Shown in pieces: positions 8,797 through 17,244 of a stretch of 64,000 bases of DNA. The stretch is from Sinorhizobium saheli. GTDB lineage: Bacteria > Pseudomonadota > Alphaproteobacteria > Rhizobiales > Rhizobiaceae. The notes below the pieces were generated by a model, which was given only the letters and a program-made list of their open reading frames with translations, did not search any database and was not told the origin of the DNA. The DNA lies in contig NZ_LNQB01000083.1 of the NCBI RefSeq assembly GCF_001651875.1, positions 424,193 to 488,192 on the forward strand. Direction: 5' to 3'. Position 1 is the stretch's first letter. The number at the start of each line of letters is the position of its first letter. The position numbers and the translations under genes are program-made.

Positions 8797-9288
8797 ATGC
8801 GCGATCCCTTCCACAATCCCTTTCCCGCAGCGGACACGGCCCGGCACTCGATCTGGGAAATGCTGGTGACGCGGGATATCGACGCCTTCCTGGCCGCCGA
8901 CTGGTCGATGGTGGCCGGCGATTTCATCGAAGAGGGCTTCATCGGCATCGACGGAAGAGCGGAGACAAGCCCGGATGAATGGCGGCTGGCCTTCCCCTCG
9001 CTCGCCGCCTATCGTGACGAGTGGCTGCGCCAGGCGCGCGACTTCGCCGGGGAGTCCTTTGCCGAGGATCCAAGGGCGGCGATTTTCAAGACCACCAGGC
9101 TCGAGGACATCGAAATCAATGGGGAGCGCGCGCTTGCCCGCAAGAAGTTCGACGGGGGCCTCAGGAAATCGGACGGCACTTTCGTCGCCATGAAGTGGCA
9201 GACGGTCTATTATTGCCGCTTGCAGGAAGGCCGCTGGAAGATCTGCGGCTTCACCGGCTATCTCCCGAACCCGATGGGGTCGAACTGA
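8797..9288 (+). CDS. NTF2-like/SnoaL-fold hypothetical protein
   Basis: A 163-residue protein with no signal peptide. Its pattern, a helical N-terminus (WEMLVTRDIDAFLAADW) followed by strands ending MKWQTVYYCRLQEGRWKICGFTGYLP, resembles the NTF2/SnoaL cone fold used by small isomerases, dehydratases and binding proteins. No catalytic residues can be assigned. It starts 112 bases from the divergent ridA gene, and a TTGACA box at 8719-8724 could be part of its promoter. It is followed after one base by the second M81 gene, with which it should form an operon. The fold call is by eye; the function is unknown. Confidence 0.7.
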   Translation: MRDPFHNPFPAADTARHSIWEMLVTRDIDAFLAADWSMVAGDFIEEGFIGIDGRAETSPDEWRLAFPSLAAYRDEWLRQARDFAGESFAEDPRAAIFKTTRLEDIEINGERALARKKFDGGLRKSDGTFVAMKWQTVYYCRLQEGRWKICGFTGYLPNPMGSN

Positions 9289-9289
9289 G

Positions 9290-10771
9290 GTGAAGGGAAA
9301 GCCATTGCGCATCTTCACCGCGGCGCTCGCGACCGAAACCAACACCTTCTCCCCGATCTGCATCGACCGGCGCGCCTTCGAGGCCTCGCTCTACGCGCCG
9401 CCCGGCAAGCATCCGCAAACGCCGACGCTCTGCACCGCGCCGATCACCGTCGGCCGGCGCGTGGCGGCGAAAAAGGGCTGGCAACTGATCGAGGGCACGG
9501 CCGCCTGGGCGGACCCGGCCGGCCTCGTCAACCGGCAGACCTACGAAGACCTGCGTGACGAGATTCTCGGTCAACTCCGCGCAGCGCTGCCCATCGATGC
9601 CGTCGTTCTCGGCCTGCACGGGGCGATGGTCGCGGACGGATACGAGGATACCGAAGGCGACCTGCTTCAGCGCGTGCGCGAGATCGTCGGTCCGGAGGTG
9701 CTCGTCTGCGCCGAACTCGACCCGCACAGCCACCTCACTGAGAAAAGAGTCGCGGCAGCGGATTTCTTCGTCTTCTTCAAGGAATTTCCGCATACGGATT
9801 TCGTCGATCGCGCCGAAGACCTCTGGCGGATCGCGGTCGACACGCTCGAGGGTCGGGCCACACCGGTGATGTCGATTTTCGATTGCCGCATGATCGACGT
9901 CTTCCCGACATCGCGCGAGCCGATGCGCAGCTTCGTCGACAAGCTCGTGCGACTGGAACGGGACGACCCCGATCTGCTGTCGCTCTCGGTCGTGCACGGC
10001 TTCATGGCCGGCGACGTGCCGGAGATGGGCACGAGGATGCTCGTCGTCACCAACGGCAAGGCCGAGAAAGGCGAGGCGCTCGCCCGCGAATTGGGACTCG
10101 AGCTCTTCGCCGGACGCGGCACCTATCGCATGCCGGAAATCGACGAGCGCCGGGCCGTCGCGCAAGCGATCGCTGCGCCGGCAGGCCCGGTGGTGATCGC
10201 CGACATGTGGGACAATCCGGGCGGCGGCACGGCGGGCGATGCCACCGTGGTGCTGGAAGAGCTGCTCGCCAACAACGCCACCGATGCGGCGATCGGCACC
10301 ATCTGGGACCCGATGGCCGTACAGATCTGCATGGCCGCCGGCGAAGGGGCGGAAATCCCCTTGCGCTTCGGCGCGAAGTCGGCGCCCGACACCGGCCGGC
10401 CGATCGACGGCATCGTCAGGGTCGTCAGGCTCGTGCGCAATGCCGAGATGCGCTTCGGAGAAAGCTTCGCCCCCTTCGGCGATGCCGCGCATATCAAGTT
10501 CCGCGGCATCGACATCATCCTGAACACGACGCGCGCCCAGAGCTTCGACCCCAGCCTTTTCTCGGTCATGGGCATCGACCCGCTGTCGAAGAAGATCCTC
10601 GTGATCAAATCCACCAACCACTTCTTCGCTTCGTTCTCGAAGATCGCCTCCGAGATCATCTATTGCTCGGCGGGAACCCCCTACCCCAACGACCCGGCGA
10701 GGACGCCCTATCGGCGGGCAAGACGCGACATCTGGCCGATGGTCGCCGACCCGCATGGGGCGGAGCGCTGA
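9290..10771 (+). CDS. M81-family (MlrC-like) metallopeptidase, second copy
   Basis: A 493-residue M81 protein, paralogous to the one at 3226-4659. It has ATETNTFSP at the N-terminus (an Asn-Thr-Phe version of the HTE-type motif), GLHGAMVADGYEDTEGD, ELDPHSH in place of the usual DLHGN, and DMWDNPGGGTAGDAT. The altered third motif may mean a different substrate or metal site. GTG at 9290 is the start and lies one base after the NTF2-like stop. Two divergent M81 proteins flanking a hexosaminidase, RidA and SDR suggest sequential steps on related amide or peptide substrates, but the substrate is not known. Confidence 0.85.
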   Translation: MKGKPLRIFTAALATETNTFSPICIDRRAFEASLYAPPGKHPQTPTLCTAPITVGRRVAAKKGWQLIEGTAAWADPAGLVNRQTYEDLRDEILGQLRAALPIDAVVLGLHGAMVADGYEDTEGDLLQRVREIVGPEVLVCAELDPHSHLTEKRVAAADFFVFFKEFPHTDFVDRAEDLWRIAVDTLEGRATPVMSIFDCRMIDVFPTSREPMRSFVDKLVRLERDDPDLLSLSVVHGFMAGDVPEMGTRMLVVTNGKAEKGEALARELGLELFAGRGTYRMPEIDERRAVAQAIAAPAGPVVIADMWDNPGGGTAGDATVVLEELLANNATDAAIGTIWDPMAVQICMAAGEGAEIPLRFGAKSAPDTGRPIDGIVRVVRLVRNAEMRFGESFAPFGDAAHIKFRGIDIILNTTRAQSFDPSLFSVMGIDPLSKKILVIKSTNHFFASFSKIASEIIYCSAGTPYPNDPARTPYRRARRDIWPMVADPHGAER

Positions 10772-10823
10772 GGGCTTGAGGATCGCCCCTGACGTGCAGA
10801 ATCTCAATGGTTTAAAGAGCTCC

Positions 10824-10932
10824 GCCCCCTCCCCGCACGCGGCCGCACGCGGGGAGAGGGAGTCGAGCGGCGCCGCGACTCTCCTTCGCCCCGCTTGCGG
10901 GGAGAAGGTGGCCGGCAGGCCGGATGAGGGGC
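10824..10932 (+). repeat. RIME/REP-like palindromic intergenic element, copy 1
   Basis: The space between convergent M81 and GNAT genes is filled by a palindromic element. It has a CCCCGCACGCGG...GCACGCGGGG hairpin, then a CTCCTTCGCCCCGC...GCGGGGAGAAGG hairpin, and ends CCGGATGAGGGGC. Related copies are at 47852-47962 (inverted) and 60776-60885. They are of the type described as RIME elements in rhizobia. It can fold on both strands and may act as a bidirectional terminator for the two converging genes. Confidence 0.75.
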
Positions 10933-10949
10933 GATCGCGCGTCCGCCAG

Positions 10950-11450
10950 TCAATTGACGATGCGCTTCGCCATCAGCACATCGTCGACTTCCCGGCCGTC
11001 ACGAATGCAGCCGCCCGGGATGCGGCCAATTTCGGTAAAGCCCATCCGCTGATAGAACCGGATCGCAGCCTCATTCTCCGCGCTTGCGGCAAGCTCCAGC
11101 TGCCGGACGCCGATCTCTCGCGCATGATCCGTGGCGGCGTCCAGGAGACGCGAGGCGAGGCCGCTGCCGCGCAAGTCGCGGCGTACATAGACCATGACCA
11201 GCGTCGCGCGGTGCGCCATTTTGCTCGGCCGCTGGCGCAGCAGGCCCATGAGGCCGACCGGGACCTCGTCATCAAGGGCCACGAAGACGGGATTGTCGAG
11301 CATCCGCCGCCGCCATTCGTCCTCCGGCAGGCTTTCCCAATCTTCGGCACTGCTGGCAAAGGAATCGGGTTCGGCCCTGAGCGATTCCAGCCGGATAGCA
11401 CGAAAGGTGTCGAGATCGCCGAGACCGAGCAGCCGGATGGTTGCAGCCAT
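10950..11450 (-). CDS. GNAT-family N-acetyltransferase
   Basis: A 166-residue acetyl-CoA-dependent N-acetyltransferase. The acetyl-CoA pyrophosphate-binding loop is RDLRGSGLASRLLDAA (R-x-x-G-x-G/A pattern), preceded by the strand LVMVYV and followed by LAASAENEAAIRFYQRMGFTEIG, the typical motif-B end of the fold. The acceptor could be a small amine or amino sugar. It is the last gene of the sugar ABC transporter operon; its ATG at 11450 is two bases after the ATPase stop. A longer upstream frame overlaps the ATPase gene and is rejected. The RIME-like repeat follows its stop. Confidence 0.87.
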   Translation of the reverse strand: MAATIRLLGLGDLDTFRAIRLESLRAEPDSFASSAEDWESLPEDEWRRRMLDNPVFVALDDEVPVGLMGLLRQRPSKMAHRATLVMVYVRRDLRGSGLASRLLDAATDHAREIGVRQLELAASAENEAAIRFYQRMGFTEIGRIPGGCIRDGREVDDVLMAKRIVN

Positions 11451-11452
11451 GA

Positions 11453-12586
11453 TCAAGCCACCGCCGGATCGAACAGGCTCATGTCGAGGTCCGTCATCTT
11501 CACCCGACGCTCGAACGCGGTGCCGTTTTCGTCGAAGAGGTGGCAATCGCCGGCGCGGATGCCGGTCAGGACCTGCTGGTCGGCGCGGATGGCGATATTC
11601 CCCGGCAGCATGGCGCAATAGTTCTCGCCTTCACCGCCAAGCGAAGCATAGGCAACGGTGTGCGCGCCTAGGCGCTCGATCACCGAGGGCGTCACCGTCA
11701 GCGTCAGGTCGGCGGCGCCCGTCTGGACGTGCTCGGGCCGGACCCCGAGCGTCAGCGTGCGGCCGGCCATGCTGCCGCGCGGGACGACCGGAATGCGTGC
11801 GGTGTGACCGCGATAGTCGACCTCAACCCCGGCATCGTTCACGCCGGTGCAGACGACCGGAAGGAAATTCATCTTGGGATGGCCGATGAAGCCGGCGACG
11901 AAGACATTGGCCGGCTTGTGGTAGAGTTCGAGCGGCGCTCCCGTCTGGGCGATCTCACCGGCATTCAGAACGACGATCCGGTCCGCCATCGTCATCGCCT
12001 CGACTTGGTCGTGCGTGACGTAGATCATCGTCGCCTTCAACTGCCGGTGCAGTTTCGCAAGCTCGATGCGCATGTCGGCACGCAGCGCCGCGTCCAAGTT
12101 CGAGAGCGGCTCGTCGAAGAGGAAGATCTTGGGCTCGCGCACGATCGCCCGGCCGATCGCCACGCGCTGGCGCTGGCCGCCCGACAGCATGCCCGGTTTC
12201 TGCTGCAGGCGCTGGTCGAGATGCAGGATGCGTGCTGCATGCTCGACCCTGGCCTTGAGCTTATCCTCAGGCATCTTCTCGACCCTGAGCGGAAAAGCGA
12301 TGTTCTCGAATACGCTCATATGCGGATAAAGCGCATAGGACTGGAAGACCATGGCGATGCCGCGCTTTACCGGCGGCAGGTCGTTGACGCGCTTGCCGTC
12401 GATGACGATGTCGCCCGCCGTCGTCTCGTCGAGGCCGGCGATCATCCGCAAAAGCGTGGACTTGCCGCAGCCGGAGGGGCCGACGAAGACGACGAACTCG
12501 CCGTTCTGCACCTCGAGCTCGATGCCCTTCAGCACCTCGTAGGTGCCGTAGAATTTCTGAACCTTGCTGAGTTTGAGCTGTCCCAA
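11453..12586 (-). CDS. Sugar ABC transporter ATP-binding protein (UgpC/MalK type)
   Basis: A 377-residue ATPase for a carbohydrate importer of the CUT1 class. It shows Walker A GPSGCGKST, the Q-loop VFQSYALYPH, the signature LSGGQRQR, Walker B IFLFDEP and the switch His in YVTHD. About 140 C-terminal residues form the MalK/UgpC regulatory OB-type domain. It serves the two permeases and binding protein upstream in the same operon, 61 bases after the binding-protein stop. The C-terminal domain is full length, so the protein looks intact. Substrate cannot be read from the ATPase; the neighbouring GH20 enzyme suggests an amino-sugar glycoside. Confidence 0.93.
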   Translation of the reverse strand: MGQLKLSKVQKFYGTYEVLKGIELEVQNGEFVVFVGPSGCGKSTLLRMIAGLDETTAGDIVIDGKRVNDLPPVKRGIAMVFQSYALYPHMSVFENIAFPLRVEKMPEDKLKARVEHAARILHLDQRLQQKPGMLSGGQRQRVAIGRAIVREPKIFLFDEPLSNLDAALRADMRIELAKLHRQLKATMIYVTHDQVEAMTMADRIVVLNAGEIAQTGAPLELYHKPANVFVAGFIGHPKMNFLPVVCTGVNDAGVEVDYRGHTARIPVVPRGSMAGRTLTLGVRPEHVQTGAADLTLTVTPSVIERLGAHTVAYASLGGEGENYCAMLPGNIAIRADQQVLTGIRAGDCHLFDENGTAFERRVKMTDLDMSLFDPAVA

Positions 12587-12647
12587 GAACTGTCTCCGGC
12601 AACACAGGAGGGGACCGCGAGCCGTCCCGCTCGCGGTCCCTATCGGT

Positions 12648-13862
12648 TTACTTATACTGCTCGAGGTCGGCGGCCGCCTTCTTCAAGGCGTCGGCCGGCT
12701 CGGCCTTGCCGGTGACGACCGACTGGACCATTTCGATCATGGTATTCTGCAGGCCCTTGTAGTCGGTGAAAAGCGGCTCCGGCCCGCCGAAGGAAATGCC
12801 GTCGATGAACGGCTTCCAATAGGGATTGGCGGCGACCATCTCGTCGACGGCCTTGCCCGGACGCAGCGGCGTCAATCCTTCCTGTGCCTCGTAGATCGGC
12901 TGGTTCTCCGGATTGGTCAGGAACTTGGCGAACTCGATCGCCTTTTCCTCGACGCCGGTGCCGCTGAAGACGGCAAGGCTGTCGGTGATCAGGAGCGTGC
13001 CCGGACCCTTGGCGCTCGGACCGAGCGGCAGCGGCGCGACGCCCCATTCGATCTTGGTTTCCTTCAAGCGGTTCACCGCGCCGACCGACGCATGGATCAT
13101 GCCGAGCTTGCCGTCGAGGAAGATCGCACGCACCTCGTTCTGCTCGTAGGAGGTCGGGCCCTCCTCGGCATAGGGCGTGATGTCCTTCAGCGCCGTCAGC
13201 GCCTCGAGGTTCTCCTTGCTGTCGAGGGTGATGTTGCCTTCGGCGTCGATCACCGAACCGTTGTTCGTGTAAACCCAGTGCAGGAACTGGTGCATCGTGT
13301 TGTCGAAGGTCTTGGCGACCACGCCGAAACCCGGAATGCCGGTCTTCTCCTTGATGATCCTGGCGTATTCGAGCTCCTCCGCCCAGGTCTGCGGCGGCTT
13401 TTCCGGGTCGAGACCGGCCTGCTTGAACAGCGCCTTGTTCCAATAGAGCGACTTGGTGGAGAAGGCGACCGGCACGCCCCATTGCTTGCCGTCGGACGTC
13501 ACCGTGTCCATGATGTAGGGATAATAGGATTTCTTCTCCTCGTCCGTGAAGGGGATCGGCACGATCAGCTCGTTCTCGGCAAATTCCTTGAGCGTGCGCG
13601 AGCCGACATAGGCGAGCGCCACCGGCGTGCCGGAGGCGGCAAGCGTCGTCACCTTGTCCTGGCACTGGCCCCAGCCGACCACTTCCGAGGCGATCTTGTA
13701 GCCCGGATTGGCTTCCTCCCATTTCTTGATGAACTCGGCGTGCGCCGGCTGCATCTTGTCGCCGCAGGCGAGGAAGGTGATTTCGGTGTCGGCGAGCGCC
13801 GGCAGTGCGGTCGTGGCGAATAGCGCAAAAGTCCCGGCAATCAATGAGGCATGCTTTGTCAT
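12648..13862 (-). CDS. Extracellular sugar-binding protein of ABC transporter
   Basis: A 404-residue periplasmic solute-binding protein of the family-1 (CUT1) class. A Sec signal peptide covers about residues 1-24 (hydrophobic LIAGTFALFATTALPALA, then DTEITF). The mature part begins with the ITFLACGDKMQPAHAEFIKKWEEANPGYKI fold typical of maltose/oligosaccharide-binding proteins, and later has GFGVV and TNPENQPIYEAQEGLTPLRP. It follows the second permease by 36 bases and precedes the ATPase. The position of this gene after the permeases is a less usual but frequent rhizobial order. The ligand is probably an oligosaccharide or amino sugar, from context only. Confidence 0.92.
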   Translation of the reverse strand: MTKHASLIAGTFALFATTALPALADTEITFLACGDKMQPAHAEFIKKWEEANPGYKIASEVVGWGQCQDKVTTLAASGTPVALAYVGSRTLKEFAENELIVPIPFTDEEKKSYYPYIMDTVTSDGKQWGVPVAFSTKSLYWNKALFKQAGLDPEKPPQTWAEELEYARIIKEKTGIPGFGVVAKTFDNTMHQFLHWVYTNNGSVIDAEGNITLDSKENLEALTALKDITPYAEEGPTSYEQNEVRAIFLDGKLGMIHASVGAVNRLKETKIEWGVAPLPLGPSAKGPGTLLITDSLAVFSGTGVEEKAIEFAKFLTNPENQPIYEAQEGLTPLRPGKAVDEMVAANPYWKPFIDGISFGGPEPLFTDYKGLQNTMIEMVQSVVTGKAEPADALKKAAADLEQYK

Positions 13863-13898
13863 GGTTATTCCCCTCGCTTGTGAAGCTCGTTGTTGCGG

Positions 13899-14756
13899 TT
13901 ACTGTTTCACGGCGCCGGCGGTCAGGCCCGCGACGAGATAGCGTTGCATCAGGAAGATGAGAATGACGGCCGGCGCGATGCCGACGAAGCTTGCCGCCAT
14001 CAGTTCGTTCCAGATCACTTCCTGCCTGCCGAAATAGGCGTAGAGCCCGATCGGCAGCGGCATGTATTCGGTCTTCGAGTTGAAGGTCAGCGCAAAGATG
14101 AACTGCTGGGCATAGGAGCCGATGAAGGTGGTGATCGCGACCACGGTGATGCCGGGCATGGCGATCGGCAGGATCACCCGGCGCAGCGTGTAGAAATGGC
14201 TGGCGCCATCGACGAAGGCGGCCTCGTCGAGCTCGCGCGGGATGCGCATCATGTAGGTGCGCAGCAGCCAGATCGCCGACGGGATGAGAAAGGCGACGCC
14301 CGGCACGATCATCGCGAAATAGGTGTTGAGCACGCCCATGCTGCGCATCAGCCGGAAGAGCGGGATGAGAAGCACGGCGCCGGAAAACATGTTGACCGCC
14401 AGGAAGGCCGCCAGCAACGCGCCGCTGCCGCGGAATTGGAAGCGGGCAAAGGCGTAAGCCGACGGCACCACCAGCACCAGCACCACCGCCGTGACGATGG
14501 TTGAGATGAAGAAGGAGTTGAAGATATAGCGGGCAAAGCCCGGCACGCTGACCCACATGGTGCGGTAGGCCTCGAAGGAGCCGTTCTCCGGCCAGAACCG
14601 GTAGGGCGAGGAAAACAGCAGCCCCAGCGGTTTCAACGACACCGAGAAGCCTTCGACGAAGGGGGCAAGGATGAAGGCCAGGAAGACGAAGATGCCCGCA
14701 TAGATGCCGACGAGTTCGTACCAGCGATAGCGGTTGATCATGGCGGGCTGGCTCAT
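13899..14756 (-). CDS. Sugar ABC transporter permease (MalG type)
   Basis: A 285-residue inner-membrane permease with six predicted helices. The EAA loop that docks on the ATPase reads RELDEAAFVDGASHFYTLRRVILPIAMPG (EAA-x3-G-x9-I-x-LP pattern). The N-terminal YAGIFVFLAFILAPFVEGFSVSLKP is a signal-anchor helix typical of MalG-like proteins. The ATG overlaps the stop of the MalF-type permease by four bases. It acts with the 14753-15637 permease as a heterodimer. Confidence 0.93.
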   Translation of the reverse strand: MSQPAMINRYRWYELVGIYAGIFVFLAFILAPFVEGFSVSLKPLGLLFSSPYRFWPENGSFEAYRTMWVSVPGFARYIFNSFFISTIVTAVVLVLVVPSAYAFARFQFRGSGALLAAFLAVNMFSGAVLLIPLFRLMRSMGVLNTYFAMIVPGVAFLIPSAIWLLRTYMMRIPRELDEAAFVDGASHFYTLRRVILPIAMPGITVVAITTFIGSYAQQFIFALTFNSKTEYMPLPIGLYAYFGRQEVIWNELMAASFVGIAPAVILIFLMQRYLVAGLTAGAVKQ

Positions 14757-15637
14757 CGGCTTTCCCCGGAGGCGAGGCGATGGGTGACGCGGAAATAGAC
14801 GATGCAGAAGATCGACAGGAAGATGCAGATGAGCACGGCCCGGGCGGCGCCCTCGCCGTATTTCTTCGAGCCGATCGCGGTCCGGTAGGTGTCGATGATC
14901 ATCGTCGTCGTGTCGCCGTTCGGGCCGCCCTGGGTCAGGATCCAGATGATGTCGAAGGAGTTGAAGGTGGCGATCAGCGACAGCATCGACATGGTGATCA
15001 TCGCCGGCACGAGCAGCGGCAGGGTGATGCGGCGGAACCGGTAGAAGCGCCCTGCCCCGTCCGTCCAGGCGGCCTCGTAGAGGTCCTGCGGGATCGCCTG
15101 CATGGAGGCGAGCATATAGAGCGTCACCATCGGCACGCCGATCCAGACGTCGGTGATGATCGTCGCCCAGAAGGCGGTGGAGCCGTGGGCGAGGAAGGCG
15201 ACGGGGCCATCGACGAGGCCCCAGTTCTGGAGCATGCCGGAGATCATCCCGAACTGGCCGTTATACATCCAGCCCCACATGAAGATGCCGATCGCCATCG
15301 GCACGATCCAGGGCGGCATGGTGAGCACGCGGAAGAGCGCCCGCCCGGGCACGGCGGCGTTGAGCATGACGGCGCCGAAGGTGCCGATGATCATCTTGAT
15401 CGCCACCGAAAAGGCGGTCCAGACGAAGGTTCGGATGATGACTTCGGCAAAGGTGGCGTTGAAGATCTTGTCGTAATTCGCCGTGCCGACCCATTTGGTG
15501 GTCTTCTTGAGCGAGGCATCGGTGAAGGAGAGGATGAGCGTATCGACCAGCGGATAGGCGACGATCACCGTCACATAGAGAACGGCTGGAAAGAGAAGGA
15601 TCCAGGCGAAGACGACGGTGCTGCGCCGAACACTCAT
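14753..15637 (-). CDS. Sugar ABC transporter permease (MalF type)
   Basis: A 294-residue permease with about six transmembrane segments and the EAA motif YEAAWTDGAGRFYRFRRITLPLLVPA. N-terminal VVFAWILLFPAVLYVTVIVAYPLVDTLILSF is the standard CUT1 permease opening. It follows the oxidoreductase gene by 11 bases and overlaps the next permease by four bases, so the run oxidoreductase-MalF-MalG-binding protein-ATPase-GNAT is one operon. No truncation is seen. Confidence 0.93.
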   Translation of the reverse strand: MSVRRSTVVFAWILLFPAVLYVTVIVAYPLVDTLILSFTDASLKKTTKWVGTANYDKIFNATFAEVIIRTFVWTAFSVAIKMIIGTFGAVMLNAAVPGRALFRVLTMPPWIVPMAIGIFMWGWMYNGQFGMISGMLQNWGLVDGPVAFLAHGSTAFWATIITDVWIGVPMVTLYMLASMQAIPQDLYEAAWTDGAGRFYRFRRITLPLLVPAMITMSMLSLIATFNSFDIIWILTQGGPNGDTTTMIIDTYRTAIGSKKYGEGAARAVLICIFLSIFCIVYFRVTHRLASGESR

Positions 15638-15648
15638 GCCCCTCCCCC

Positions 15649-16809
15649 TCAGGCCGCCCGGGCGTGCAATGCTTCGTCGAAGCTATCCCAGAGCGGCCTG
15701 AGATCGACGACCGCCTTCTTCGTCCGCGCCTCGTCCATGGAGAGCGCCAGGATGCCGGCCTCCAGCGCATCGAGCGGCGAGACCGGCAGCGGACCGCCAT
15801 CCCTCACGTGGGCAATGATCTCCGCCGCCATCTGTTCATCGGCGCCGTAATGCTGCGAGAGCGCCGTCTCCTTGACGTAGCGCTTCTCGACGACCCTCCT
15901 GCCCGAGAGCGCCTCGTGCACGTCGAGGTAACCGCGGATGAAATCGCCCTCCGCCATGCCGCGCGAACCGATCACGCAGAAGCGGCGGAACTGGTCCGGC
16001 ACGTTGAGATTGGTGTGGAAGTTCATGGCGACGCCGTTGGCGTATTCGATGAGCGCGACCTGGTAGTCGATGATGTCGCCGTCGCTGTCGAAGACCTTGT
16101 CCGTGGCATTCCAGCCGCTCGGCTTGCGGTGGAAAAGCTCCAGGTCGTTGATGCCCTCGCGGGCCGGATCATTGGCCGGGGTGAAACTCTTGCGGCCGCC
16201 GAAGCTCGCCACCCGCTCGGGCCTCGCGCCGACGACGCCGTTGTAGAGGTCGAGGTCATGGCAGCATTTCTCGAGCATGAAGCTGCCGGCGTAGCGCCCG
16301 TAGCGGCGCCAGTCGCGCATGAAGAAGGCACCGTGATAGGGTTCGATGTGCTCGGCCGCCTCGATCGAAACGATCTCGCCGAGCGTCCCCGCCGCCTGGG
16401 CGGCACGAAGGTCGCGATACATCGGTGCGTAGCGCAGCACGAGGCCGACCATCAGCCGGTCGTGGCCATGTTTCGCGAGCAGCGCCGCGAGCTCCAGGCT
16501 CTGCTCGATGGTGCTGACGATGGGCTTCTCGCAAAAAACCTTCAGCCCCGCCTCGAGACCGATGCGGATATGGTCGAGATGCATGTGGTTCGGCGAGCCG
16601 ATCATCAGGAGATCGAGCTTCTCGTTGGCAATCAGTTCCTGGGGCGAGGCATAGGCTTTGCCGGCGGAGATGCCCTTGTCCGCGAGCGTCGAAAGACCGG
16701 CCGGCGCCGGGTCGACATAGCCCGCGACCTCGAAACCCTCATCGATCGCCTTGAAGACATATCCCAGATAGCCCAGGCGGAATCCGAGTCCGATTATCCC
16801 GACTCTCAT
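15649..16809 (-). CDS. Gfo/Idh/MocA-family oxidoreductase
   Basis: A 386-residue NAD(P)-dependent sugar or inositol-type dehydrogenase. The N-terminal Rossmann motif is VGIIGLGFRLGYLG, followed by the EKPIVSTIEQSLELA segment carrying the conserved Lys of the EKP motif, and a C-terminal alpha/beta domain with the candidate catalytic residues in GSFMLEKCCHDLDLYNG. Such enzymes oxidise or epimerise sugars at a ring carbon. It is the first gene of the sugar transporter operon, so its substrate is probably the imported sugar or its hydrolysis product. The ATG at 16809 begins MRVGIIGLG. Confidence 0.92.
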   Translation of the reverse strand: MRVGIIGLGFRLGYLGYVFKAIDEGFEVAGYVDPAPAGLSTLADKGISAGKAYASPQELIANEKLDLLMIGSPNHMHLDHIRIGLEAGLKVFCEKPIVSTIEQSLELAALLAKHGHDRLMVGLVLRYAPMYRDLRAAQAAGTLGEIVSIEAAEHIEPYHGAFFMRDWRRYGRYAGSFMLEKCCHDLDLYNGVVGARPERVASFGGRKSFTPANDPAREGINDLELFHRKPSGWNATDKVFDSDGDIIDYQVALIEYANGVAMNFHTNLNVPDQFRRFCVIGSRGMAEGDFIRGYLDVHEALSGRRVVEKRYVKETALSQHYGADEQMAAEIIAHVRDGGPLPVSPLDALEAGILALSMDEARTKKAVVDLRPLWDSFDEALHARAA

Positions 16810-17244
16810 GCTCTCGCTGTCCCCTTGCCTTTTTGGCGTAATTTATTTTCGTAGACTGAGATAGAATTCGCGCTGCGTCAACCGCAATCCGAATATTTCG
16901 GCAAAATGTGAAATTCATTTTCATGGCCCTTGCGTCACGCGACCGAACGGCGACGGCAGCGCTGTGAGCACGCGAAGCGAACCGTCTTGCTGAATCAGAA
17001 TATCTTTTGCGTCGTGGCCGGTTCCTTGGGTCCACGTGTGCACCTAACACGGCCGACTTTTTGTGCCTGGCAACAGAAACGAGCCCGCTAAAGCTCCATT
17101 GACTCTGGTAGCGGGCACAATCTACTCGTGCAAAGCGCGCCCCGGGGGCGACAAAGTTACCGCGACGAAAACTGCCCGGCACTTTCGTGACGATAATGAA
17201 AAATGGCATCAGCAAGCCCTCTGTGCAAAGGGCGCGAGGGACCT
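16810..17244. other. Long low-GC intergenic region with operator-like repeats
   Basis: This 435-base gap holds no convincing gene. Near the oxidoreductase start is AATTTATTTTC (16840-16850), shared with the ridA promoter. Further out is an imperfectly spaced inverted repeat, TGAAA-ttcat-TTTCA (16909-16923), a plausible operator. A perfect 8-bp inverted repeat GCCCGCTA (17083-17090)/TAGCGGGC (17109-17116) lies further right, and a TTGACT box (17099-17104) lies in its loop. Base composition falls visibly from about 16850 onward and stays lower into the next gene, suggesting foreign DNA. Confidence 0.5.

Noticed and set aside
12652..14556. A 634-codon minus-strand frame crossing two ABC genes
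   Set aside because: It reads the binding-protein and permease genes in the wrong frame; their correct frames carry signal peptide, helices and EAA motif.
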